DNA from: WHSW01 sp036794585
GTDB taxonomy: Bacteria; Actinomycetota; Thermoleophilia; Solirubrobacterales; 70-9
DNA length: 31,839 bases
NCBI GenBank assembly: GCA_036794585.1
Contig: DAIRGH010000027.1
Coordinates: 1-31,839, forward strand
Reading direction: 5' to 3'
Part shown: piece by piece, positions 6,645 through 14,864 of the stretch
Layout: every line of letters begins with the position of its first letter
Numbering within the stretch: position 1 is the stretch's first letter
Notes under the pieces: model-generated
What the model was told of the DNA's origin: nothing
Seen by the model: only the letters and a program-made list of their open reading frames with translations
The model's database searches: none
Program-made: the position numbers and the translations under genes

Positions 6645-8048
6645 ATGAACGCAGGCTGCACCACGTCGTTTGTCCGGGCGCGGGTCGCAGGCGTTTTCGC
6701 AGCCGCGGTGACGATGCTGATCTTGGCCGCGCCGGCACCCGCGGGCGCGGTCGTTCTGTACGACCAGTACGACAACCAGGGCGCCAACGGCATCACCTCA
6801 CAAGACTTCGAGGCGGCTAACGACGCGTTCGACAATCAGGGCGCAGACGATTTCGTCGTTCCTGACGGCGAGGACTGGGACATCACCGGCGTCGATGCCG
6901 ACGGGGTCTATTTCAACGGCCCCGGCCCGGCCGCGTCCGTCAACGTCAGCTTCTACGAGAACGGCGCCGGAGGTCTCCTTCCCGGCTCCCTGCTCGCGAA
7001 CCGGCCGGCGAGCGCCTTTACAGGAAGCGGCGGAGACTTCGTCGTCACGTTGGCGACACCGGTTCGACTGGAGCCCGGCACCCACTGGGTTTCCGTCCAA
7101 GCGAGACAGGACTTCAGTCCCGCCGGTCAGTGGGGTTGGACCGAGCGCACGGTCACGTCGAACGGCGCGTCGGCCTGGCAGAACCCCGGCGGCGGGTTTA
7201 GTGCCGCATGCACCGCCTGGGGCCGCAGGGTGGCCGACTGCGGTATCGGCACGCAACCCGACCTGGTCTTCCGGCTGAACGGCACGGTCGTTCCGCGACA
7301 CACGCTCACCGTGGGCAGGGCGGGCAGCGGTGCGGGCGCCGTGACCAGCAACCCCGCCGGGATCGGCTGCGGCGCCGACTGCTCGGAGAGCTATGCCGAG
7401 GGCACGGCGGTGACGCTGACCGCAACCCCCAACGACGACTCGACTTTTACCGGCTGGTCAGGCAGCGGCTGCTCCGGGACCGGCACCTGCAACGTGACCA
7501 TGGACGCGGCTAAGAGCGTGACCGCGACCTTCACCCAGCCCACGCTTACCGTAGGCAAGGCCGGCACCGGCTCGGGCACCGTGACCAGCAACCCGGCGGG
7601 GATCGACTGCGGCTCCGACTGCTCAGAGCGCTACGGCCAGGGCACCGCGGTGACGCTGACCGCCACCCCGGGCCCGGGCTCGACGTTTGCCGGCTTTACC
7701 GGGGCATGCACCGCGCTTGCCTGCAACCTCATCCTCAACGCAGACAAGGGCGTGACCGCGACCTTCAACCTCGAAGCCCTGCCGGGGCCGCCACCGGCGC
7801 TCGAGACCGAGATCACCAAGCAGAAGGTCAAGGTCGATCAGGCGAAGGCGAAGTTCAAGTTCACCGGCTCGGGGGGAACCGGAGCGCTCGGCTTCGAGTG
7901 CAAGCTCGACAAGCAGCCTTATGAGGACTGCACCTCGCCGGCCAAGTACCGAGACCTCGACGAGGGAAAGCACAAGTTCAAGGTGCGGACCGAGGACGCC
8001 ACCGGCGCGGTGGACTCGACTCCGGCCAAGGTGAAGTTCCAGATCTAG
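6645..8048 (+). CDS. secreted protein with two bacterial-repeat domains and an Ig-like C-terminus
   Basis: A 467-residue exported protein. The ATG at 6645 is chosen over the GTG at 6579 because GGAGGG stands 6 nt before it and the earlier start lies in the promoter. A signal peptide of about 36 residues ends near APAGA. Residues ~37-220 form an unassigned, probably beta-sandwich domain ('GADDFVVPDGEDWDITGVD'). Two ~75-residue 'Bacterial repeat' (InlB B-repeat-like) units follow; each starts 'TLTVG.AG.G.G.VTSNPAGI', has a CG.DCSE cysteine pair, then 'GTAVTLTATP' and 'VTATF'. The last ~80 residues are Lys-rich at first and end in an Ig-like unit ('FECKLDKQPYEDC'). Four to six Cys per repeat block suggest disulfides outside the cell. 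Surface adhesion or cell-wall association is likely; no enzyme motif is seen. Confidence 0.85.
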   Translation: MNAGCTTSFVRARVAGVFAAAVTMLILAAPAPAGAVVLYDQYDNQGANGITSQDFEAANDAFDNQGADDFVVPDGEDWDITGVDADGVYFNGPGPAASVNVSFYENGAGGLLPGSLLANRPASAFTGSGGDFVVTLATPVRLEPGTHWVSVQARQDFSPAGQWGWTERTVTSNGASAWQNPGGGFSAACTAWGRRVADCGIGTQPDLVFRLNGTVVPRHTLTVGRAGSGAGAVTSNPAGIGCGADCSESYAEGTAVTLTATPNDDSTFTGWSGSGCSGTGTCNVTMDAAKSVTATFTQPTLTVGKAGTGSGTVTSNPAGIDCGSDCSERYGQGTAVTLTATPGPGSTFAGFTGACTALACNLILNADKGVTATFNLEALPGPPPALETEITKQKVKVDQAKAKFKFTGSGGTGALGFECKLDKQPYEDCTSPAKYRDLDEGKHKFKVRTEDATGAVDSTPAKVKFQI

Positions 8049-8055
8049 CGGGCCG

Positions 8056-8075
8056 GGGCGGGCGCTGATCCGCCC
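8056..8075. terminator. candidate hairpin between convergent genes
   Basis: GGGCGG (8056-8061) and CCGCCC (8070-8075) form a 6-bp stem with an 8-nt loop exactly between the stop of the repeat protein (8048) and the stop of argF (8076). There is no T-run, so intrinsic termination is only a possibility. Confidence 0.35.
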
Positions 8076-8966
8076 TCAGTCCACCAGCTGCTCCAGCAGA
8101 GCCTTCTGGGCGTGGAGCCGGTTCTCGGCCTGGTCGAAGACGGCCGAGCGGTCGCCGTAGAGGACGTCGGCCGTGATCTCCTCGCCAGGGTGGGCGGGGA
8201 GGCAGTGAAGGACGATGGCGCGATCCGAGGCGGCGTCGAGCAGCGCCTGATCGAGGCGGTAGGGGGAGAGGTCGGCGCGACGCTGCTCAGCGCCCGCCTC
8301 GTCGCCCATGCTCACCCAGACGTCGGTATAGAGCGCGTCGGCGCCGGCGGCGGCCTCGCGCGGGTCGTGGGTGTCGAGCGCCGCCAGGCCTGGCTCGAGC
8401 TCGTAGCCCTCGGGCGTCGCCACCCGCACCTCCACCCCCGCCGTGCGGCCGAGGATCGCCAGCGAGCGGGCGACGTTGTTGCCGTCGCCGACGTAGGCGA
8501 CGACGATGCCGTCGAGATCGCCGAAGCGCTCGCGCAGGGTGAGCAGGTCGGCGAGCGCCTGGCAGGGGTGGTGCCCGGGCGTGAGCGCGTTGATGACGGG
8601 GATCTCGGCCGCGGCGGCGAGCTCGGCGACCGTCTCATCAGAGCCGGAGCGGATCGCGATCGCGTGCACGTAGCGCGAGAGCACCGCCGCCGTGTCGGGG
8701 ATCGACTCGCCCCGGCCGAGCTGAAGCTCGTCGGCGCGCAGCGGCAGCGGGTGGGCGCCGAGCTCGGCGACGCCGACCTGAAGCGAGACCCGTGTGCGGG
8801 TCGACGGCTTCTCGAAATAAAGCGCCACCGTGCGCCCGGCCAGCGACTGCGAGCCCTCGCCGCCGGCGCGCCCCGCCTTCAGCGCCAGCGCCCGGTCGAG
8901 CAAGGAGAAAAGCCGCTCGCGCGAAAGCTCCTCTCCGGTGATGAAATCTGCAGACGCCCCGTTCAA
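8076..8966 (-). CDS. argF: ornithine carbamoyltransferase
   Basis: A 296-residue protein if started at the TTG at 8966, close to the usual ~300. It makes citrulline from ornithine and carbamoyl phosphate in arginine synthesis. The carbamoyl-phosphate loop 'STRTR' (residues 55-59), 'HPCQALAD', the 'GDGNNVARS' region and the ornithine-side 'HCLPAHPGEE' are all present. No ATG or GTG lies in a sensible place. TTG 8966 is favoured because TACAAT ends exactly 6 nt upstream, which would make a leaderless mRNA. The annotated region upstream of this TTG in the same frame is antisense to the divergent EEP gene and is rejected. No other arg gene is in the window, so it is not in an arg cluster here. 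Confidence 0.92.
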   Translation of the reverse strand: MNGASADFITGEELSRERLFSLLDRALALKAGRAGGEGSQSLAGRTVALYFEKPSTRTRVSLQVGVAELGAHPLPLRADELQLGRGESIPDTAAVLSRYVHAIAIRSGSDETVAELAAAAEIPVINALTPGHHPCQALADLLTLRERFGDLDGIVVAYVGDGNNVARSLAILGRTAGVEVRVATPEGYELEPGLAALDTHDPREAAAGADALYTDVWVSMGDEAGAEQRRADLSPYRLDQALLDAASDRAIVLHCLPAHPGEEITADVLYGDRSAVFDQAENRLHAQKALLEQLVD

Positions 8967-8972
8967 GCGGCG

Positions 8973-8978
8973 ATTGTA
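8973..8978 (-). promoter_or_regulatory. candidate -10 box TACAAT of argF
   Basis: On the minus strand TACAAT is followed by 6 nt (CGCCGC) and then the TTG of argF. There is no Shine-Dalgarno sequence. Spacing is that of a leaderless promoter. No convincing -35 is seen. Confidence 0.5.
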
Positions 8979-8996
8979 CGTGTGGACACCCCGCCC

Positions 8997-9848
8997 GTGA
9001 CCGTCCGGGCGTTGACGTGGAACCTGTTTCACGGACGCGACCACCCGCCGGATCCGCGCCTGTTCACGCTGCGCTCGCGCCTGCTCGCCCGCAGCCAGGC
9101 AAACCCAACTCACCTCCAGGTCAACCGCGACCTGTTCGACGAGTTCGCCGGGCTCCTCGCCGCCGCCGAGTGGGACGTCGTCCTGCTGCAGGAGGTCCCG
9201 CCTCGCTGGTCGGACTCGCTCGCCCGAGCCTGCAACGCCGAGGGCCACGGGGTCCTGACCTCGCGAAACTGGCTCGCGCCGGTGCGCGCGCTGCTCGCCC
9301 GCCGCAACCCGGACCTGATCGCCTCCAACGAGGGCGGCTCGAACCTGACCCTCGTCCGCGGTGAGATCCACGAGCGTCGCGAGCTCGAGCTGCGCAGCGG
9401 TCCGCGTCCGGAGCGGCGCGCGATGGCCTTCACCCGTGCGACCGCGCGCAGCGCCGGCGCGGAGATCTGCATCGCCAACCTGCACGCAAGCTCGGGCCGT
9501 CCGAACCAGGCCCTCGCCGAGGACGAGGTGCTGTTCGCCGCCGCGCGCGCCTCGCAGTGGGCGGGCACCACGCCGCTGCTCTTCGGCGGGGACCTCAACC
9601 TGAGACCGGGCGAGACCGTGATCTTCAGGGAGCTCGAGCGCCGCCACGGATTGACCAGGCCGACCGGGCCTGAGAGCCTCGATCACCTGCTCATCCGCGG
9701 GCTCGACATCCTGGCGCCGCCGCACCCGTGGCCGCCCGAGCGCCGCGAGGTCGTGGATGCCGGCCTCGCGATCCGGCTCTCCGACCATGCGCCGGTCGAA
9801 GCGACGTTCGGATCCCCACCCGGCGCCCCCTCGGTGCCCGCGGGATGA
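8997..9848 (+). CDS. endonuclease/exonuclease/phosphatase-family protein
   Basis: A 283-residue protein of the EEP (DNase I-like) fold, which hydrolyses phosphodiesters or phosphomonoesters in nucleic acids, lipids or inositol phosphates. The core residues are present in order: Asn in 'ALTWNLFHGRD', Glu in 'VVLLQEVPPRW', 'IANLHASSG', Asp and Asn in 'GGDLNLRPGE', and Asp-His in the terminal 'SDHAPVEA'. No signal peptide is seen. The GTG at 8997 fits the family N-terminus (M-T-V-R-x-L-T-W-N); an in-frame GTG at 8982 is an alternative. It diverges from argF; the substrate cannot be told from sequence. Confidence 0.82.
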   Translation: MTVRALTWNLFHGRDHPPDPRLFTLRSRLLARSQANPTHLQVNRDLFDEFAGLLAAAEWDVVLLQEVPPRWSDSLARACNAEGHGVLTSRNWLAPVRALLARRNPDLIASNEGGSNLTLVRGEIHERRELELRSGPRPERRAMAFTRATARSAGAEICIANLHASSGRPNQALAEDEVLFAAARASQWAGTTPLLFGGDLNLRPGETVIFRELERRHGLTRPTGPESLDHLLIRGLDILAPPHPWPPERREVVDAGLAIRLSDHAPVEATFGSPPGAPSVPAG

Positions 9849-9886
9849 GATAGTCCCTGCGACGACCCAAAGCCCAGGAGGAAGAG

Positions 9887-10609
9887 ATGGCGACCAGTTC
9901 CGGAGGCTCGAAGTCAACCCGCGGCGGTGGTGGCCGCAAGCGCTCCGCCAGCGGGAGCAAGCGCAGCGGCGCGGCAAGCTCGCGCAAGACCAGTTCGCGC
10001 GCGTCCAGCAGCTCGCGCTCGTCGCGCGGTTCGGCGCGAAGCCGCCGCACGTCGCGCTCGACCTCGGCCGGGCGCTCCGACAAGAGCGTGCAGGCCTTTC
10101 GCGATGCGCTCGACCGCAGCCGCAGCGCGCTGGAGTCGAACGTGACCGTTTCGCGCGACCGGCTCCAGGAGATCGTCGACGACGCCGTCAAGCGCGGACG
10201 GATGACCCGCGCGGACGCGAACGAGCTCGTCTCCAACATCGTCAGCCGCGGCCGCAAGGCCACCGACGAGCTGATGCGCGATCTCGAGCGTCTGCTCGAG
10301 CAGGCGCGCAAGGAGGTCGAGACCCGCGCCGCGCCGGCACGCCGTCAGGCAAGAACCACAGCCGGCCGGGTTGGACGCGCAGCACGGGACGCGGCCGACC
10401 GCCCGCTGGCCGAGGCCGACCGACTGCGCCGTCGCGCAGGCGGTCCGGGACCGCCGATCACCGGCTACGAGCAGCTCACCGCCCCCCAGATCAAGAGCCG
10501 GCTCAAGGACATGAAGGCGGCAGATCTGCGCAAGGTGCGCACGCAGGAGAACCGCGGCAAGGCGCGCAAGAGCATCCTCGACGAGATCGACAAGCAGCTC
10601 TCGAAGTAG
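9887..10609 (+). CDS. phasin-like protein with basic Ser/Arg-rich N-terminus
   Basis: A 240-residue protein with a strong AGGAGGAAG ribosome site at 9876-9884 before the ATG. Residues 1-65 are almost only Ser, Arg, Lys, Gly and Ala, like histone H1 or HU-tail sequences, and would bind DNA or RNA. Residues ~66-150 are helical, with 'LQEIVDDAVKRGRMTRADANELV' (given here in part: RGRMTRADANELV) as in phasin-family and PHA-granule-associated proteins. A second basic linker leads to a C-terminal unit 'YEQLTAPQIKSRLKDMKAADLRKV' (in part: LTAPQIKSRL), a small helical motif often found at the end of such actinobacterial proteins. It may link granules or the membrane to the nucleoid; function is inferred. 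A TAGTCC at 9850-9855 could be its -10 box. Confidence 0.75.
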   Translation: MATSSGGSKSTRGGGGRKRSASGSKRSGAASSRKTSSRASSSSRSSRGSARSRRTSRSTSAGRSDKSVQAFRDALDRSRSALESNVTVSRDRLQEIVDDAVKRGRMTRADANELVSNIVSRGRKATDELMRDLERLLEQARKEVETRAAPARRQARTTAGRVGRAARDAADRPLAEADRLRRRAGGPGPPITGYEQLTAPQIKSRLKDMKAADLRKVRTQENRGKARKSILDEIDKQLSK

Positions 10610-10627
10610 CACTGCAACGATAGGGGC

Positions 10628-11974
10628 GTGACCGAGGCCCCGACCGCGACCCAGCCGGCGCGCCCGCGCGAAGGGGCCGAGCTCGAGCTCGAGATCGACT
10701 CGCTGGCCCAGGGCGGGCGCGGGGTCGCGCGCGCGAACGGCTACGTCGTCTTCGTCTCGGGGGCGCTGCCGGGCGACCGCGTGCGCGCCCGGGTGGTGCG
10801 GGCGAAGCGCCAGTTCGGCGAGGCGACGGCGACCGAGCTGCTGCGCCCGAGCTCAGAGAGGATCGCCGACCGCGACCTCCACGACGGCGAGCCGTGCCCG
10901 GGGGCCCCCTGGCAGGGGATGGCGTACGAGCGTCAGCTCGAGGAGAAGAGCCGCCAGGTCGACGAGGCGCTGCGCCGGATCGGCCGCCTCGAGTCCTTCG
11001 AGCTCGAGCCGATCGAGCCGGCGCTCGAGCAGTGGCGCTACCGCAACAAGCTCGAGTACTCCTTCGGTCGCGCGGCCGGCCGCGGGGCAGCGCTCGGGTT
11101 TCACCGCCGCGGCAGCTGGGCCGAGGTGGTCGACGTCGACGACTGCCTGCTCGCCTCGCAGGCCAACAACGCCGCCCGCAACGCCGTTCGCGACTGGGCC
11201 CGCGCCGAAGCGCTCGCGCCATACGACCGCCGCACGCAGGAGGGCGTGCTGCGCAACCTCGTCGTCCGCGAGGGCCGCCGCACCGCCGAGCTGCAGACTC
11301 GCCTCGTCACCTCCCCGGCCGAGATCCCGAAGCCGCCGGTCGACCTGCACACGGTCATCGAGGGCCCCACCGGCGACACGGACGGGCCGACCGGAGTCTT
11401 GGGCAGCGAGCACCTGCACGAGGAGATCGGCGGCCTGCGCTTTCGCGTCTCGTACAACGCCTTCCTGCAGACGAACACCGAGATGGCCGAGCGCCTGTAC
11501 GGGATCGCCACCGACTTCGCCGCGCTCTCGGGAAGCGAGCGCGTCTTCGACCTCTTCTGCGGGATCGGCACCATCGCGCTGAGCGTCGCGCGCCAGGCCG
11601 GCGAGGTGTGGGGGTTGGAGAGCATCGGCGACGCGATCGCCGACGCCGAGCACAACGCGCACGCCAACGAGATCGCCAACGCCACCTTCGTCGCCGCCGA
11701 GGCGCGACTCGGCATCCGCCCGCTGCTCGAGCGCGCCGGACGCCCCGACGTGGTCATCGTCGACCCGCCCCGGGCCGGCTTGTCGGCGAAGATCGTCCGC
11801 CGGCTGCTCGAGTGCCAGGCCGGCCGGATCGTCTACGTCTCCTGCAACCCGACGACACTGGCACCCAACGCCGCCCAGATCGTCGAGGCCGGATATACGC
11901 TGCGGCGCGTGAGGCCCGTCGACATGTTCCCGCAGACCCCGCACGTCGAGACCGTCGCGTTGTTCGAAAAGTGA
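10628..11974 (+). CDS. class I SAM-dependent RNA (uracil-5-)methyltransferase, RlmD/TrmA family
   Basis: A 448-residue protein with a GTG start. An N-terminal TRAM domain (about 16-75, 'IDSLAQGGRGVARANGYVVF' in part) binds RNA. The Rossmann domain has the SAM loop 'VFDLFCGIGTIAL', then 'DPPRAGLS', and the catalytic Cys406 in 'YVSCNPTTLAPN'. The last motif is 'VDMFPQTPHVETV', standard for the family, which methylates C5 of uracil in 23S rRNA or tRNA. In RlmD a 4Fe-4S cluster is held by four Cys between the TRAM and catalytic domains. Here only Cys90 remains ('CPGAPWQGMAYERQL'), so the cluster is probably absent, as in RlmCD-type enzymes. The exact target uridine is uncertain. The stop overlaps the next gene's GTG (GTGA). 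Confidence 0.9.
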   Translation: MTEAPTATQPARPREGAELELEIDSLAQGGRGVARANGYVVFVSGALPGDRVRARVVRAKRQFGEATATELLRPSSERIADRDLHDGEPCPGAPWQGMAYERQLEEKSRQVDEALRRIGRLESFELEPIEPALEQWRYRNKLEYSFGRAAGRGAALGFHRRGSWAEVVDVDDCLLASQANNAARNAVRDWARAEALAPYDRRTQEGVLRNLVVREGRRTAELQTRLVTSPAEIPKPPVDLHTVIEGPTGDTDGPTGVLGSEHLHEEIGGLRFRVSYNAFLQTNTEMAERLYGIATDFAALSGSERVFDLFCGIGTIALSVARQAGEVWGLESIGDAIADAEHNAHANEIANATFVAAEARLGIRPLLERAGRPDVVIVDPPRAGLSAKIVRRLLECQAGRIVYVSCNPTTLAPNAAQIVEAGYTLRRVRPVDMFPQTPHVETVALFEK

Positions 11975-12750
11975 GCAGGGGCTTCGGCGTCGCCGCGGGG
12001 CTGGACCCGGACGTCGCGGCCCCGCTCGCCGCCCGCTGCGCCGAGCTCGGCTACGGATCGATGTGGTCCAACGACCATCCGGGCGCGCTCGGCCTCGAAA
12101 CCCTGGCGGTGTTCGCCGAGGCCGCCCTCGGGCTGGAGCTGGGGGTCGCGGTGATGGCGCTCGACCGCCACTCGCCCTCCGAGATCGCCGCCCACGTCGA
12201 TCGCCTGGAGCTGGACCGCGAGCGACTCTGGATCGGAGTCGGCGCGGGCTTTTCGGAGCGACCCCTGACCCGGATTCGCGCGGCGCTGCCGGAGCTGCGC
12301 GAGGCGCTCGAGGGCGTCCGGCTGGTGCTCGCCGCGATGGGCCCGAAGATGTGCGCGTTCGCCGGCGCCGAGGCAGACGGCGTCTTCTTCAACTGGATGA
12401 CGCCGAAGTTCGCGGCCGAGGCCCGCGGCCACGTCGAGACCGGCGCAAGCGAGGCAGGCCGCGAGCCGCCACCGGTGCTCGGCTACGTCCGCACCGCGGT
12501 TGGCGACGACGCTCCGGGCAGGCTCGCCAAGGAGGAGGCCTTCTACCGTGACCTGCACGACGGCTACCGCAACCACTTCGAGCGCCTGGCCGAGCCGGCC
12601 GGCACCGTCGGCGTCGCGGTCGCCGACCGCACCGAGGCCCAGCGCCGGCTGGCCGCCTACGACGAAGTCCTCGACGTGACCGTCGTCCGCGGCCTCGCCA
12701 GCGCCGAAGTCGAGGCGATGACCGCGCTCGCGGAGGCGGCGGCGCCTTGA
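11971..12750 (+). CDS. LLM-class flavin (F420/FMN)-dependent oxidoreductase, short form
   Basis: A 259-residue protein with a GTG start that shares GTGA with the stop of the methyltransferase gene, implying translational coupling. It has the luciferase-like monooxygenase pattern: 'AELGYGSMWSNDHPG' near the N-terminus, 'LELGVAVMALDRHSP' for the second strand, 'RLWIGVGAGFSERPL' for the cofactor phosphate region, and 'AFAGAEADGVFFNWMTP' near the middle. It is shorter than the usual 300-340 residues, because some of the connecting loops are reduced. Whether it uses F420 or FMN is unclear. The substrate is unknown, and the neighbouring GH5 gene gives no clear pathway. Confidence 0.82.
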   Translation: MSRGFGVAAGLDPDVAAPLAARCAELGYGSMWSNDHPGALGLETLAVFAEAALGLELGVAVMALDRHSPSEIAAHVDRLELDRERLWIGVGAGFSERPLTRIRAALPELREALEGVRLVLAAMGPKMCAFAGAEADGVFFNWMTPKFAAEARGHVETGASEAGREPPPVLGYVRTAVGDDAPGRLAKEEAFYRDLHDGYRNHFERLAEPAGTVGVAVADRTEAQRRLAAYDEVLDVTVVRGLASAEVEAMTALAEAAAP

Positions 12751-14234
12751 AGGGCGCGGCGGCCGCGGGCACGGCCGTCCTGCTGGCCGCCGCCCTGGCG
12801 ACCCCGGCCGCGGCCGGGCCGCGCGCACCGCTGGATCACGAGGGCCATTGGCTCACCGACGCACGCGGGCGCGTGGTGATCCTGCACGGGGTGAACATGG
12901 TCTACAAGACCGACTCCTACGCGCCGGAAGACACGGGGTTCGGCGCCGACGACGCGCGCTTCCTGCGCAAGCATGGGTTCAACACGGTCAGGCTCGGCGT
13001 GATCTACAAGGGCCTCGAGCCCGACCCGCCGGGCGCTGACGGCAAGCCCGTCTACCGTCGCGGCTACCTGCGCAGCCTGGCCCGCTCCGAGCGCGTGCTC
13101 GCCAAGCGCAAGATCTTCACCCTGATCGACTTTCACCAGGACCTCTACAACGAGCGCTTCCAGGGCGAGGGCTGGCCCGACTGGCAGACGCTCGACGACG
13201 GCGTCCCGTCGGAGCCGAAGCAGGGATTTCCCGCCAACTACATCGTCAACGCCGGGCTCCAGCGGGCGTTCGACAACTTCTGGGCCAACACGCCGGCAGC
13301 CGGGATCGGCCTGCAGGACGCCTATGCCAGGGCCTGGCGGCGGGTGGCGCTGGAGTTCCGCCACGACCCCTACGTCTTCGGCTATGACCTGATCAACGAG
13401 CCGTGGCCTGGGTCGGCGTTCGGGTCGCAGGGGTGCGCCAATCCGGCGGGATGTCCCACCTTCGATGCGACCACCCTCACCGAGTTCACCAACCGCGTCC
13501 TCGCCGCGATCCGCACCGTGGACCCCAGCACGCTCGTCTTCTACGAGCCGCTGGTGACCTTCGACTTCGGCGCCGACACCAGCCACGCCGACACCGGCGA
13601 CGGCAGCGCCGGCTTCTCCTTTCACAACTACTGCCTGCCCGGCGCCTTCGGCGGGCCCGGCTCCGGTCCCTCCTGCGAGCCGCTCGAGGACATGGTCTTC
13701 GCCAACGCCGACAAGCAGTCCGCGGAGACCGGCGACGTCCCGCTCTTGACCGAGTTCGGCGCCACCGACGACCTCGACGCGATCGAGCGCATCATCCGCC
13801 TGTCCGACGCGCACATGGTCGGCTGGCAGTACTGGCATTACTGCGGCTGCGACGACCCGACCACGCAGGGCCCGGGAGTGCAGGCGCTGGTGATCGATCC
13901 CTCCCGTCCGCCGCGCGGCGACAACGTCAAGCGCGAGAAGCTGCGCCTGCTCGCGCGGCCGTATCCGCGAGCCGTCGCCGGGACCCCGAAGGAGTTCGGC
14001 TATGACCCCCAGAGCGGCGAGTTCACGCTCACCTACTCGACCAAGCCGCCCGCAGACGGCACACTGCGTCGCAGCCTGGACACCGAGATCTTCGTGCCGA
14101 GGATCAACTATCCCGACGGGTACGCCGTCGACGCGCAGGGCGCGAGGGTGGTGTCGAGGCAGGGCGTGCGAGTGCTGCGACTCGAGCGCGAGCGCGGCGC
14201 AGGCGAGGTAACGGTCACGCTCACCCGGCGATAG
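12747..14234 (+). CDS. secreted GH5-family glycoside hydrolase, endoglycoceramidase-like
   Basis: A 495-residue protein whose TTG overlaps the stop of the preceding gene (TTGA). A signal peptide of ~23 residues ends at ATPAAA. The TIM-barrel catalytic domain has 'GRVVILHGVNMVYKT', 'FNTVRLGV', the acid/base Glu218 in 'YDLINEPWPGS' and the nucleophile Glu336 in 'LLTEFGAT', then 'GWQYWHYCGCDD'. After about residue 400 there is a small beta-sandwich domain. This arrangement is that of endoglycoceramidases and related GH5 enzymes such as those of Rhodococcus, which cleave the glycan from glycosphingolipids or glycolipids. A related steryl- or acyl-glucoside hydrolase activity cannot be excluded. 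Confidence 0.88.
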   Translation: MKGAAAAGTAVLLAAALATPAAAGPRAPLDHEGHWLTDARGRVVILHGVNMVYKTDSYAPEDTGFGADDARFLRKHGFNTVRLGVIYKGLEPDPPGADGKPVYRRGYLRSLARSERVLAKRKIFTLIDFHQDLYNERFQGEGWPDWQTLDDGVPSEPKQGFPANYIVNAGLQRAFDNFWANTPAAGIGLQDAYARAWRRVALEFRHDPYVFGYDLINEPWPGSAFGSQGCANPAGCPTFDATTLTEFTNRVLAAIRTVDPSTLVFYEPLVTFDFGADTSHADTGDGSAGFSFHNYCLPGAFGGPGSGPSCEPLEDMVFANADKQSAETGDVPLLTEFGATDDLDAIERIIRLSDAHMVGWQYWHYCGCDDPTTQGPGVQALVIDPSRPPRGDNVKREKLRLLARPYPRAVAGTPKEFGYDPQSGEFTLTYSTKPPADGTLRRSLDTEIFVPRINYPDGYAVDAQGARVVSRQGVRVLRLERERGAGEVTVTLTRR

Positions 14235-14237
14235 TCT
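14232..14237 (+). promoter_or_regulatory. candidate -10 box TAGTCT overlapping a stop codon
   Basis: TAGTCT begins with the TAG stop of the GH5 gene and ends 7 nt before the ATG of the small zinc-ribbon gene at 14245. No Shine-Dalgarno sequence precedes that ATG, so a leaderless transcript is plausible. Confidence 0.45.
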
Positions 14238-14244
14238 GGGCTCG

Positions 14245-14433
14245 ATGCCGGACCTCGAAGAGCACACGATCGAGACGCTGCCCGATCGCTGCGCGAGCTG
14301 CGGCGCAACCCTCACCGACAGCGAGAAGGCCATAGCCCTGGAGAGCGGCTCGACTCCGGTGCTGTGCACCGTCTGCGCCGCCGAGGAGGAGCCCGCGGTC
14401 GAGGCCGTCGAGGACCTCGAGCCCGAGACCTAG
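14245..14433 (+). CDS. small zinc-ribbon protein
   Basis: A 62-residue acidic protein. Two CxxC pairs, 'CASCGA' (Cys16, Cys19) and 'CTVCAA' (about Cys47, Cys50), are separated by 27 residues and would bind one zinc. The rest is rich in Glu, especially the C-terminal 15 residues. No known family is recognised. The reading frame is supported by codon use and the well-formed knuckles. Its TAG and the TAG of the convergent SRPBCC gene share the palindrome CTAG (14430-14433). Confidence 0.7.
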   Translation: MPDLEEHTIETLPDRCASCGATLTDSEKAIALESGSTPVLCTVCAAEEEPAVEAVEDLEPET

Positions 14434-14864
14434 AACGAGTCGGCGAAGCGGCCCAGGACCAAGTCCCAGCCCGAGTCGTACTGGGCACGCCCCTCGTGGT
14501 CGCTCCGGTCCCAGCCGCGGTGCTCGAGCTCGACCCGCGTGCCGTCGTCTTCGGCGCTGAAGCGAACCTCGACCTCGGTGGGGCCCCGCTCGGGGTTCAC
14601 CCGCCAGCCGAGCACCAGTCGCCGTGGCGGCTCCCACGCGAGCACGTCGGCCCACTCCCCCCGCCGACCGTCGCCGGTCTGCTCGTAAAGCAGCCCGCCG
14701 GCGCGCGGCTCCAAGACGATCTCCTCGACCTCGTCCCCGTGGATCGAATGCGACTTCGGCCACCAGCTTCCGATCCGTGCGGTGAAGGTCTCGAATGCCG
14801 TCTCGATCGGCACCTGGACCGTGATCGTCTTGTGAATCGTCGCCGGCGCTTCGGTGGCGCTCAT
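14430..14864 (-). CDS. SRPBCC/AHSA1-like domain protein
   Basis: A 144-residue protein with a START/Bet v1-like hydrophobic pocket fold: 'IHKTITVQVPIETAFETFT' near the N-terminus, 'GSWWPKSHSI', 'VLEPRAGGLLYEQ', 'WADVLAWEPPRRLVLGW' and 'GTRVELEHRGW'. Such proteins bind small hydrophobic ligands, and in many actinobacteria they are encoded after an ArsR-type regulator, as here. Its ATG overlaps the stop of the regulator gene by 4 nt (ATGA), so the two are coupled. The ligand is unknown. Confidence 0.88.
   Translation of the reverse strand: MSATEAPATIHKTITVQVPIETAFETFTARIGSWWPKSHSIHGDEVEEIVLEPRAGGLLYEQTGDGRRGEWADVLAWEPPRRLVLGWRVNPERGPTEVEVRFSAEDDGTRVELEHRGWDRSDHEGRAQYDSGWDLVLGRFADSF

Noticed and set aside
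10853..11944. Minus-strand open frame opposite the RlmD-type gene
   Set aside because: No family features; the sense strand carries a complete methyltransferase.
12657..14369. Minus-strand open frame of 570 codons opposite the GH5 gene
   Set aside because: The plus-strand GH5 gene has intact catalytic residues, signal peptide and coupling to its neighbour; the antisense frame is a high-GC artefact.
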